The notes: a model not told the origin generated them from the letters alone. Positions 1-5,996 are shown, numbered from the stretch's first letter. The stretch: 8,173 nucleotides of DNA from Trueperaceae bacterium (GCA_024636105.1 JAGXHO010000218.1:1-8173); one strand, 5' to 3'. A program made the numbers and translations.

Positions 1-38
1 CCTACTTCCTGCGCTCCTGACGGCGCGCCCGGCGCGGG

Positions 39-950
39 TCAGATCTCGTGCGCCGACGAGTCGTCGAGCGCCGCCACGCCCGCCGAGCGCGGCGCGGCGC
101 CGGCCGGTGCATGCCGCACCCGAACGACGACGTCGAGCGTCCCGGCGCCGCCGCCGCGCCGCAACCCGCGCACCGGCGGCACGTCGTCGTAGTCGCGACC
201 GACGCCCATCTTCACGTGCGCTTCGCCCACCGGGATGCCGTTCGTGGGGTCGTAGCCCACCCAACCGTTGCCAGGCAGGAACACCTCGACCCAGGCGTGC
301 GAACCCTCGCTGCCGAGGAGCGTCTCGCGCGAGTACGGGTGCGGATGGACGTACCCCGACACGTAGCGCGCCGGGATCCCCGCCATGCGGCACAGCGCCA
401 GCATCGCGTGCGCGTAGTCCTGGCAGACGCCGGCCCCGGCAGCGACGAAGTCGGGCAGCGACGTGTCGACCTGGGTGGCGTTGGGTGCGTACCGGAAGCG
501 GTCGCGAAGGTAGCGGTTGAGGTCGAACACGTACTGCACCAACCCGGCGCCGGGATCGAGCGGGGTGGTGCCGAGCAGCCGCGACCAGTCGCGGTCGAGC
601 GGCACCCGCACGGTGGGCGCGAGGAACTCGAAGAGGCGGTGGCGCAGCCCCGGCAGCACGTTCGCGGGCACCTCGACGGCGTCGGGCACCGGGTACGTCT
701 CCACCGTCGAGGTCGCCGAGATCGTGAGGCCCACGTGCGGCTGCGGGATGTGGAACTGATGGATCAGGTTGCCGGTCATGTCGCGGTTGCTGCGCAGCTC
801 GACCACCGGATCGACCTTGAGGGCGAACGCGTGCAGCGTCTGCCGGTAGTCGTCGTTGGGGCGCAAGCAGAGCTGGTTGAAGGAATCCCATGCGGGTTCC
901 TCGTAGCCGTACCGGGTCACGTGCGAGATGCGAAGGAGCACTGGGACCAA
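39..950 (-). CDS. Transglutaminase-like family cysteine hydrolase
   Basis: This is a complete 303-aa protein if it starts at the TTG at 950. An N-terminal beta-rich domain typical of bacterial transglutaminase-like proteins (about residues 5-90) precedes the papain-fold core (about 140-240). The catalytic triad is visible: Cys176 in GVCQDYAHAM, His218 in SHAWVEV and Asp234 in GYDPTNG, followed by the family's GRDYDDVPP segment. In such proteins the triad acts on glutamine-amide or peptide bonds. The true substrate is unknown, and many members are cytosolic proteases or amidases. No signal peptide is seen. A GTG at 941 is a credible alternative start, because it would give MLLRISHVTRYGY, the usual family beginning; neither start has a strong Shine-Dalgarno site. 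The gene is divergent from the next one, with only tens of bases between them. Relatives often sit beside alpha-E and ATP-grasp genes, none of which is visible here. The family call is firm and the substrate is not. Confidence 0.95.
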   Translation of the reverse strand: MVPVLLRISHVTRYGYEEPAWDSFNQLCLRPNDDYRQTLHAFALKVDPVVELRSNRDMTGNLIHQFHIPQPHVGLTISATSTVETYPVPDAVEVPANVLPGLRHRLFEFLAPTVRVPLDRDWSRLLGTTPLDPGAGLVQYVFDLNRYLRDRFRYAPNATQVDTSLPDFVAAGAGVCQDYAHAMLALCRMAGIPARYVSGYVHPHPYSRETLLGSEGSHAWVEVFLPGNGWVGYDPTNGIPVGEAHVKMGVGRDYDDVPPVRGLRRGGGAGTLDVVVRVRHAPAGAAPRSAGVAALDDSSAHEI

Positions 951-1006
951 GGTACCCCGCGACGGAGGCTACGGACGGTCGCATGAGCCTGGGCGTACCG
1001 TCGCGC

Positions 1007-1720
1007 ATGGACTCGACGCACCCCCTCCCCACCGGCGGCCTCGCCGTCGTCTTCGGCGCCTCCGGCGCCATCGGTGGCGCGCTCGTCGACCGCTTGCGCG
1101 CCGACCCCCGCTTCGCCGACGTGCTCGCCTTCGCCCGCAGCGGCGACCCGGCGGTCGACGTCACCGATGAAGCGAGCGTCGCCGCCGCCGCGGCGGCGAT
1201 CCAGGCGACGGGCCTCGAACCGCGGCTGGTGATCGTCGCCACCGGCTTCCTGCACGGCGACGGCCAGCAGCCCGAGAAGACCTGGCGGCACCTGGACGGC
1301 GCCGCGCTCGCGCGCTCCTTCGCGGTCAACGCGATCGGCCCGGCGCTGGTGATGAAGCACGTGCTGCCGCAACTGCCGCGCGACGGGCGCAGCGCCTTCG
1401 CCGTGCTCTCTGCGCGGGCGGCGAGCATCGGCGAGAACCGGATCGGCGGCTGGTACGGCTACCGCGCCTCCAAGGCGGCCTTGAACCAGCTGGTGCGCAG
1501 CGCGGCCGCCGAGCTCGGCCGCCGCAACAAGGAGTCCGTCTGCGTGGCGCTGCACCCCGGCCACGTCGAGAGCGCGCTCTCGGCGCCCTTCGGGGCGGGC
1601 GGCAACCGCTCCTACACGCCGGACGAGGCGGCGGCGAACCTGTTGGCCGTGCTCGAGGGGCTCGCGCCCACGGACACGGGCGGGTTCTTCGACGAGAGCG
1701 GGGCGGCGATCGGTTGGTAG
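1007..1720 (+). CDS. SDR family NAD(P)-dependent oxidoreductase, C-factor-like
   Basis: This is a 237-aa short-chain dehydrogenase/reductase with a Rossmann fold. Counting from the ATG at 1007, the dinucleotide-binding motif GASGAIG is at residues 17-23, the structural Asn at 108 (FAVNAIGP), the catalytic Ser at 135 (VLSARAASIG), and the active-site YRASK at 152-156, giving Tyr152 and Lys156. HPGHVES at 183-189 fits the region after the active site. Length and motif spacing match the C-factor (CsgA-like) subgroup of cytosolic SDRs, which reduce or oxidise a carbonyl or hydroxyl group using NAD(P)H; the substrate cannot be read from sequence. An in-frame ATG at 983 would add eight residues. 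It has GGAGG at 964-968, but 14 nt away, which is too far to be convincing. The gene is divergent from the transglutaminase-like gene and is followed by the separately promoted regulator operon, so it is probably monocistronic. Confidence 0.93.
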   Translation: MDSTHPLPTGGLAVVFGASGAIGGALVDRLRADPRFADVLAFARSGDPAVDVTDEASVAAAAAAIQATGLEPRLVIVATGFLHGDGQQPEKTWRHLDGAALARSFAVNAIGPALVMKHVLPQLPRDGRSAFAVLSARAASIGENRIGGWYGYRASKAALNQLVRSAAAELGRRNKESVCVALHPGHVESALSAPFGAGGNRSYTPDEAAANLLAVLEGLAPTDTGGFFDESGAAIGW

Positions 1721-1745
1721 GAGCGCGTCCACAGGGATCGGCAGC

Positions 1746-1755
1746 GTCCTAGGAC
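1746..1755. repeat. Perfect 10-bp palindrome GTCCTAGGAC
   Basis: GTCCTAGGAC is a perfect palindrome in the short gap between the SDR stop codon and the -35 box of the next operon. It lies 33 bp upstream of that box. It could be a regulator-binding site or may be chance. It is too short for a stable intrinsic terminator and has no T-run. Confidence 0.3.
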
Positions 1756-1788
1756 CAGCGCCTTCGACGGCGCGACCCAGGTACCCTC

Positions 1789-1817
1789 TTGACAACGGGC
1801 GGTAGTATTTCTACTAT
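1789..1817 (+). promoter_or_regulatory. Sigma70-type promoter of the regulator/membrane-protein operon
   Basis: A consensus -35 box TTGACA (1789-1794) is separated by 17 nt from a near-consensus -10 box TACTAT (1812-1817). Transcription should begin near 1824, leaving a leader of only about 16 nt that contains the ribosome-binding site. The AT-rich stretch stands out in GC-rich DNA. Confidence 0.88.
1803..1816. promoter_or_regulatory. Inverted repeat overlapping the -10 box, possible operator
   Basis: TAGTA (1803-1807) and TACTA (1812-1816) form an inverted repeat around TTTC, and the right arm lies inside the -10 box. A dimeric XRE/Cro-type protein bound here would block RNA polymerase. Autoregulation by the first gene of the operon is therefore plausible, but it is inferred from position only. 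Confidence 0.4.
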
Positions 1818-1839
1818 CACTCGTAGGAGGAACCCATCC

Positions 1840-2124
1840 ATGGCGCCCCGCGGACCCACCGACGAGCCCCCGATCTACAACCGCATCGCGGTGCTGCGCA
1901 CCGAGCGCGGCCTCTCGCGCCGCGACCTGGCCGAGAGGCTCGACGTCCACTACCAGACCGTCGGCTACCTCGAGCGCGGCGACTACCACCCGTCGCTCGG
2001 GTTGGCCATCCGTCTGTGCCGGCTGTTCGATCTACCCGTCGAGGCCGTCTTCTCCGACCGCCCCTTCGCGCCCATGAGCGCCCGCCTCTACCCCGCGCCC
2101 CCGAGCGCCCAGGAGGACCGATGA
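1840..2124 (+). CDS. XRE/Cro-like helix-turn-helix transcriptional regulator
   Basis: This is a 94-aa protein consisting almost entirely of one helix-turn-helix domain (about residues 12-70). It reads YNRIAVLRTERGLSRRDLAE, then LDVHYQTVGYLERGDY, then PSLGLAIRLCRLFDLPVEAV. QTVGYLERG is the recognition-helix region typical of the small XRE regulators that usually partner with membrane proteins. The start at ATG 1840 is fixed by AGGAGG at 1825-1830, nine nt upstream; an in-frame TTG at 1789 is the -35 box itself and cannot be the start. The stop codon overlaps the next start (ATGA at 2121-2124), so the two proteins are translationally coupled. The protein probably represses its own promoter, given the inverted repeat over the -10 box. 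The fold is certain; the target genes are inferred. Confidence 0.95.
   Translation: MAPRGPTDEPPIYNRIAVLRTERGLSRRDLAERLDVHYQTVGYLERGDYHPSLGLAIRLCRLFDLPVEAVFSDRPFAPMSARLYPAPPSAQEDR
2111..2116 (+). promoter_or_regulatory. Ribosome-binding site AGGAGG inside the regulator gene
   Basis: A full AGGAGG lies within the last codons of the HTH gene, four nt before the overlapping ATG at 2121. It decides the start of the membrane-protein gene, which otherwise remains open upstream to 2016. Confidence 0.8.
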
Positions 2125-2645
2125 CCCGCACCCAGCCCCCCGTCCGCCCGCCAGTCCGACCGCGCGGCTCCCTCGCCCGCGTGTTCGCCGACCCGCGCTT
2201 CGACCCGCTGCAGCGCGGCGCCGCCCGCCGGCGCGCCAGCGCCGTGCAACTCGCGGCGACCGCACTCCTGCTCGCCGGCCTCGGGACCGTGATCGCGTGG
2301 CCCGACGCGCCGCTCTGGCTCTACCCAGCGGTCGCCATCGCCCTCTTCGTGCCGTTCATGGTCGCGACCGGCCGCCTCAACGCGAGCATTGGCGGCGTCA
2401 CCGAGTTGCGCACCGGCGAGCTCGACGAGGCGCAGCGCCAGGTGCGCGACCGCGCCTACCGACGGGCGTACCCGGCGTCGGGCGGCGCGACGGTGGCGTT
2501 CCTGGTCGCGACCTTCGGCTTCGTCGCCGGATGGGTGCCGGGCGGCGCGCTGGCCGCGCTGGGTGCGGTCGTCTTCTTCGTCTGGATCGCGGCGCCGGTG
2601 CACGTGCTCGCGTGGACGATGCCGGACGTGGGCGACGAGGATTGA
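2121..2645 (+). CDS. Four-helix membrane protein partnered with the XRE regulator
   Basis: This is a 174-aa integral membrane protein. A Pro/Arg-rich basic N-terminus (1-40) precedes predicted membrane segments at about 41-60, 65-84, 122-139 and 143-165. The loop between segments 2 and 3 (about 85-121) is hydrophilic and carries GELDEAQRQVRDRAYRRAY at 99-117. I recognise LDExQxxVRDRAYRxAY as a recurring motif in bacterial membrane proteins encoded next to small XRE regulators, although the biochemical role of those proteins is unknown to me. The start is set by AGGAGG at 2111-2116 and by the 4-bp overlap with the regulator gene. The arrangement suggests a membrane sensor or effector whose production is tied to its regulator. 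No enzymatic motif is seen. Membrane topology is confident and function is unknown. Confidence 0.88.
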   Translation: MTRTQPPVRPPVRPRGSLARVFADPRFDPLQRGAARRRASAVQLAATALLLAGLGTVIAWPDAPLWLYPAVAIALFVPFMVATGRLNASIGGVTELRTGELDEAQRQVRDRAYRRAYPASGGATVAFLVATFGFVAGWVPGGALAALGAVVFFVWIAAPVHVLAWTMPDVGDED

Positions 2646-2675
2646 GGCTGGACGATCGTTTCCGGCGTCGACCAC

Positions 2676-2707
2676 GGCCAGGCCGCCCACAGGTGGACGG
2701 CCTGGCC
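2676..2707 (+). terminator. GC-rich hairpin downstream of the regulator operon
   Basis: GGCCAGGCCG (2676-2685) pairs perfectly with CGGCCTGGCC (2698-2707). The 12-nt loop can pair further through CCAC/GTGG. The hairpin starts 30 nt after the membrane-protein stop, where a terminator would be expected. No T-run follows, so it may be a weak or factor-assisted terminator, or a transcript-stabilising stem. Confidence 0.5.
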
Positions 2708-2892
2708 TGCCGACCCGCTTCTTCTGGCAGGTGCGCCATGCGCCGCGCACCGAGGGCTTCCTCGAGACGCTGTGGGGGTCTCGCGCGCGCGGCTAGGAAC
2801 GGCTGCTGAGGCCGACGCAGTGGCTGCAGGTGCCGCGGTTCGCGGAGCGGTTGCCGCTCGCGAGGCTGATGGGGTACCGCGCGAAGCGGTAG
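2707..2892 (+). pseudogene. Coding-like remnant interrupted by an in-frame TAG
   Basis: In the reading frame starting at 2707 about 62 codons look like the C-terminal end of a real protein. The first part reads LPTRFFWQVRHAPRTEGFLE and TLWGSRARG, then TAG (2794-2796). The second part continues in the same frame as ERLLRPTQWLQVPRFAERLP and LARLMGYRAKR, ending at TAG 2890-2892. Nearly every third codon position is G or C, and the peptide is rich in Trp and Phe, unlike the Ala/Arg/Gly-only translations of the other frames. No start codon or ribosome-binding site precedes it, and the left edge coincides with the hairpin arm. It is best read as the 3' end of a decayed gene with one nonsense mutation. 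I do not recognise the parent family. The alternative is chance coding bias in GC-rich spacer. Confidence 0.5.
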
Positions 2893-2958
2893 GGGCGCCG
2901 CTCGGAGCACGCACATCCGGGGCGCAACCGGCCGCGCGAATGACAATTGGCGCTGTGG
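2893..2958. other. Short spacer upstream of the VWA-macro promoter
   Basis: No gene is seen between the remnant and the promoter. TGACAA occurs twice, at 2941-2946 and within the -35 box at 2960-2965, and CAATTG (2944-2949) is a small palindrome. These could be regulator sites or chance. Confidence 0.4.
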
Positions 2959-2987
2959 TTGACAAGGTCCTATGTTAGTCGTATCCT
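2959..2987 (+). promoter_or_regulatory. Sigma70-type promoter of the VWA-macro / ADP-ribosylglycohydrolase operon
   Basis: TTGACA (2959-2964) is followed after exactly 17 nt by TATCCT (2982-2987). Transcription should start near 2994. Upstream lie the remnant and spacer with no intact gene, so this is most likely the operon's own promoter. Confidence 0.85.
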
Positions 2988-2993
2988 GTCGTC

Positions 2994-3108
2994 ATCCACT
3001 CGGCCGCTCCCAGGCGCGCCGACCCACCCCACACGCAACCCGAGCACCACCCCACGGTCGCGGCCCTGCCGACGCCCCATGGGGACCCCCATGCCCGAAG
3101 GAGCCCCC
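2994..3108 (+). promoter_or_regulatory. C-rich 5' leader of the VWA-macro operon
   Basis: About 115 nt separate the predicted transcription start from the chosen ATG. Positions 3021-3054 contain about 20 C, 10 A, 4 G and no T, an unusual C-over-G bias that resembles Rho-loading sites. The end of the leader carries CCCCATG three times, with in-frame ATGs at 3079, 3091 and 3109. Only the last has a good Shine-Dalgarno site, GAAGGAG at 3097-3103, five nt upstream. Leader-mediated control is possible but unproven. Confidence 0.45.
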
Positions 3109-5007
3109 ATGAACGACGACACGCGCGACGCCGCCCCCCTCCCCACCCCCACCGTCGAGCTCCTCCTCGAGCGCGGGGCCGCCCCCGCCGAAGGGGGCCG
3201 CATCCCGGCCCTCGTTCGCATGGCGGTCGACTTCCCCGCCGCGGAGCGCGACCGCAAGCCGCTTGCGCTCTCCCTGGTGATCGACCGCTCCGGCTCGATG
3301 CAGGGCGCACCGCTGGAGCACGCGCGCCGCTCCGCCGAGGCCGCGGTGATGGCTCTGCGCGACGGCGACTTCGTCGCGGTCGTGGCGTTCGATGGCGCCG
3401 TCGTGGTGCCGGTCGCCGCCACCGTCGTGGACGGCGACCGCACGCCCATCGTCGAGGCCATCCGGAGCGTCCGGGTGGGCGGCATGACAGCGCTGCACGC
3501 CGGCTGGGTCGAGGGCGTCGGCCAGGCGCTCGCGCCGGCCGGCGTCGACGGGCTGCGCCGCGTGGTGGTGCTGTCCGACGGCCACGCGAACGTCGGTCTC
3601 CACATCCCCGAGGCGATCGCCATCGACGTCCACGCGGCGGCTGGCGACGGCGTCACCACCAGCACGATCGGCCTCGGCCGCGGCATCGACGAGCACCTCC
3701 TGGCAGCGATCGCCGAAGCCGGTGGCGGCTCCTTCACCTTCGTCGAGACGCCGGAGCAGCTCGAGGGGCTCTTCGAGACGGAGCTCGCCGGGCTGTCGGC
3801 CCTCCGCGGTCGCGCGGTTCGCCTGACCTTCCACGGCTCGGGCGCCCGCTTCGTCGCCGCTGGCGCCGGCGCGCGGGCGCAGGACGGCGTGCTCCACCTT
3901 CCCGACCTGATCGCCGGCTTCCCCCGCGAGGTCCTGGTCGCCGTCGAGGTCGACGCCGATCTCGACGCGCTGCCGCCGCTGCGGCTGGCCTGGGACGACG
4001 CGCTCGCCAGCGCCCCCGCGCACCTGAGCGTGCCGTCGACCGCACCGATGGTCGCGGCAGCCGAGATCGAGGCGCGACCGGTCGACCCGGCCGTGGCGGC
4101 GGCGCAGCGCGCCGCCGACCTCGCCAAGCGGATCGCCGAGATCGAGACGGTCGTGCGGCGCGGCGATCTCGCTGCCGCCGTGGCCTCCATCGTCGGCGTC
4201 CACCTCGAGGTCGACGCCTGGCCCGCGAGCCCCGACCGCGACGCCCAACTGGACGACCTGAACCAGCTCCTGAGCACCGTGCGCACCCGAGACGCGGAGA
4301 TGGCCAAGAAGCGCGCCTTCGGCGCCCGCCGCGACCGCGATCTCGGCGAGTTGCGCCTACAGAAGGAGCGCATGCGCGGGGCCGAGCGCACCTGGACCGA
4401 CGAGAACCGTGCCTCCAAAAGGCCGCGGGTCGCGAGCGTCCAGCAGGAGCCCTTCCGCGTCGCCCGCCCCGGCGCCAGCGCTGCGACCCTCGAGGTCGTG
4501 GTCGGCGACCTGACCGACCAGGCGGTCGACCTGCTCGTCAACGCGAGCGACGAACGCCTGAGCGGTGGCGGCGGCGTCGACGGGGCCGTCCACCGCCGCG
4601 CGGGGCCGGAACTCGCCGTGGCGTGCGCGGCGCACGGACCGCTCGGCTACGGCCGGGTCGCGGTCACGCCCGGCTTCCGACTGCCCGCAGCGCACGTGGC
4701 GCACGTGACCACCCAGCGGTGGCGCGGCGGCGCGGCGCGCGAGCTCGAGCTGCTGCGGGCTGCCTACGACGCCGCGTTCGCCGCCGCCCGCGCCCTGCAC
4801 GCGGGCACGCTCGCGCTCCCGGCGATCGGCACCGGCGCGTACGGTTACCCGGTGGCGGCCGCCACCGACGTCGCGGTGGCGGCTGCACTGGCAGCGCTTC
4901 GCCAGGACCCCAGGCTCGCCGTCGTGCGCTTCGTGGTGGCCGACCCGGCGATGGCCGCGGTCTATCACCGGGCCCTCGCGTCCCACGGCGCCGCGGTGGC
5001 CGCGTGA
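3109..5007 (+). CDS. VWA domain protein with C-terminal macro (ADP-ribose-binding) domain
   Basis: This is a 632-aa fusion protein. The N-terminal von Willebrand A domain (about 50-225) has an intact metal-ion-dependent adhesion site: DRSGS at 59-63, Thr127 in GGMTAL and Asp157 in LSDGHAN. A beta-rich segment (about 226-320) follows, then a helical, highly charged linker (about 325-445; RRDRDLGELRLQKERMR near its end). A macro domain (about 460-630) closes the protein, with VGDL at 465-468, VNAS from 477, GGGGVDGAVH at 486-495 and AIGTGAYGY at 572-580. Macro domains bind ADP-ribose, and some hydrolyse ADP-ribosyl bonds. VWA domains bind partner proteins through a metal ion. No signal peptide or membrane segment is seen, so it is probably cytosolic. 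ATG 3109 was chosen for its GAAGGAG site; in-frame ATGs at 3079 and 3091 lack one. The stop overlaps the start of the ADP-ribosylglycohydrolase gene. Domain calls are firm; the combined function is inferred. Confidence 0.93.
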   Translation: MNDDTRDAAPLPTPTVELLLERGAAPAEGGRIPALVRMAVDFPAAERDRKPLALSLVIDRSGSMQGAPLEHARRSAEAAVMALRDGDFVAVVAFDGAVVVPVAATVVDGDRTPIVEAIRSVRVGGMTALHAGWVEGVGQALAPAGVDGLRRVVVLSDGHANVGLHIPEAIAIDVHAAAGDGVTTSTIGLGRGIDEHLLAAIAEAGGGSFTFVETPEQLEGLFETELAGLSALRGRAVRLTFHGSGARFVAAGAGARAQDGVLHLPDLIAGFPREVLVAVEVDADLDALPPLRLAWDDALASAPAHLSVPSTAPMVAAAEIEARPVDPAVAAAQRAADLAKRIAEIETVVRRGDLAAAVASIVGVHLEVDAWPASPDRDAQLDDLNQLLSTVRTRDAEMAKKRAFGARRDRDLGELRLQKERMRGAERTWTDENRASKRPRVASVQQEPFRVARPGASAATLEVVVGDLTDQAVDLLVNASDERLSGGGGVDGAVHRRAGPELAVACAAHGPLGYGRVAVTPGFRLPAAHVAHVTTQRWRGGAARELELLRAAYDAAFAAARALHAGTLALPAIGTGAYGYPVAAATDVAVAAALAALRQDPRLAVVRFVVADPAMAAVYHRALASHGAAVAA

Positions 5008-5996
5008 CCGACGTCGCTGCGCACGACCTCGGCACCGCCGACCTGGGTCCCGTCGCCCTCGGCCCCGTCGACCCCGATCGCGTCCGCGGCGCCTTCCTCG
5101 GCCTGGCCGTCGGCGACGCGGTCGGCACCACGGTCGAGTTCAAGCCTCCTGGCAGCTTCCCGCCCCTCACCGACCTGGTGGGGGGCGGGCCGTTCCGGCT
5201 GCCGGCCGGCGCCTGGACCGACGACACCTCGATGGCCGCCTGCCTCGCCGAGAGCCTGACCCTGACCGACGGCTTCGACCCCGCCGACCAACTGCGCCGC
5301 TACGTCCGCTGGTACCGCGACGGCCACTGGTCGAGCACCGGGCAGTGCTTCGACATCGGCGGCACGACCCGCGCCGCACTGCATCGCTTCGAGCAAGCCG
5401 GCGACGCCGCGACGTCCGGCGCCACCATTAATCGCAGCGCCGCGAACGGCTCGCTCATGCGCCTCGCGCCCGTGCCGGTCGCCTTCGCGCACGACCCGGC
5501 GCTCGCCGTGCGCCACGCGGGCGCCAGTTCGCGCACCACGCACGCGCTGCCGGTCTGCGTCGACGCCTGCCGCTACTTCGGCGGGCTGCTCGTGGGCGCG
5601 GTGCGGGGCGTCGGCAAACCGACCCTGCTCGCCCCGCGCTTCGCGCCGGCGGCCGGCCTCTGGGACGCCGAGCCGCTCCTCCCCGACGTGGCGCGCGTGG
5701 CCGACGGCTCGTACTGGACCAAGGAGCCCCCGGCGATCCGCGGCACCGGTTTCGTGGTCGACGCGCTCGAGGCGGCGCTCTGGGCCTTCGCCAGCACCGA
5801 CGACTTCCGCGGCTGCGTGCTCGCCGCCGCCAACCTCGGGGACGACGCCGACACCACCGCGGCGATCGCCGGGCAGCTCGCCGGCGCGCACTACGGCGCC
5901 GAGGGAATCCCCGCGGCGTGGCGCGCGAAGCTGGCGCTGCTCGTGGAACTCGAAGCGCTGGCAGACGGACTGGTGGGGCTCGCGCTCAGGGGATGA
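5004..5996 (+). CDS. ADP-ribosylglycohydrolase (DraG-like) family protein
   Basis: This is a 330-aa protein of the usual length for the all-alpha, dinuclear-magnesium ADP-ribosyl hydrolase family. Counting from the GTG at 5004, visible motifs are GDAVGTTVEF (37-46), WTDDTSM (71-77), RSAANGSLMR (144-153), the TKEPPAIRGTGFVVDALEAA stretch, and LGDDADTTAAIAGQLAGAHY beginning at 278. The acidic TDD and DDAD residues are those that hold the metal pair in this family. Such enzymes remove ADP-ribose from proteins or hydrolyse ADP-ribose derivatives; the exact bond (arginine, serine, nucleic acid or free metabolite) cannot be told from sequence. The start is the GTG of a GTGA overlap with the VWA-macro stop, which implies translational coupling and stoichiometric production. 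No strong Shine-Dalgarno site is seen. The first 25 residues are family-external and possibly disordered. Family assignment is very secure. Confidence 0.95.
   Translation: MTDVAAHDLGTADLGPVALGPVDPDRVRGAFLGLAVGDAVGTTVEFKPPGSFPPLTDLVGGGPFRLPAGAWTDDTSMAACLAESLTLTDGFDPADQLRRYVRWYRDGHWSSTGQCFDIGGTTRAALHRFEQAGDAATSGATINRSAANGSLMRLAPVPVAFAHDPALAVRHAGASSRTTHALPVCVDACRYFGGLLVGAVRGVGKPTLLAPRFAPAAGLWDAEPLLPDVARVADGSYWTKEPPAIRGTGFVVDALEAALWAFASTDDFRGCVLAAANLGDDADTTAAIAGQLAGAHYGAEGIPAAWRAKLALLVELEALADGLVGLALRG

Noticed and set aside
1..20. Possible end of a plus-strand gene reading YFLRS then TGA
   Set aside because: Only six codons are available, so coding cannot be supported.
48..986. 312-aa plus-strand frame opposite the transglutaminase-like gene
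   Set aside because: Antisense shadow; the minus strand encodes a complete catalytic triad.
917..1795. 292-aa minus-strand frame opposite the SDR gene
   Set aside because: Antisense shadow, Arg/Ala/Gly-rich; the plus strand encodes all SDR motifs.
1789..1839. TTG start at 1789 for the XRE regulator
   Set aside because: This TTG is part of the -35 box, and AGGAGG points to the ATG at 1840.
2772..2978. 68-aa plus-strand frame spanning the remnant and the promoter
   Set aside because: Ala/Gly/Val/Arg-rich, runs through the -35 box, has no ribosome-binding site, and conflicts with the better remnant frame.
2970..4541. 523-aa open frame on the minus strand opposite the VWA-macro gene
   Set aside because: Low-complexity Ser/Arg/Ala/Pro composition with no domain; it mirrors the third-position G/C bias of the real gene on the other strand.
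4623..5003. Upstream extension of the ADP-ribosylglycohydrolase frame
   Set aside because: It overlaps the macro domain in another frame and reads as Arg-rich low complexity; family homology begins after the GTG at 5004.
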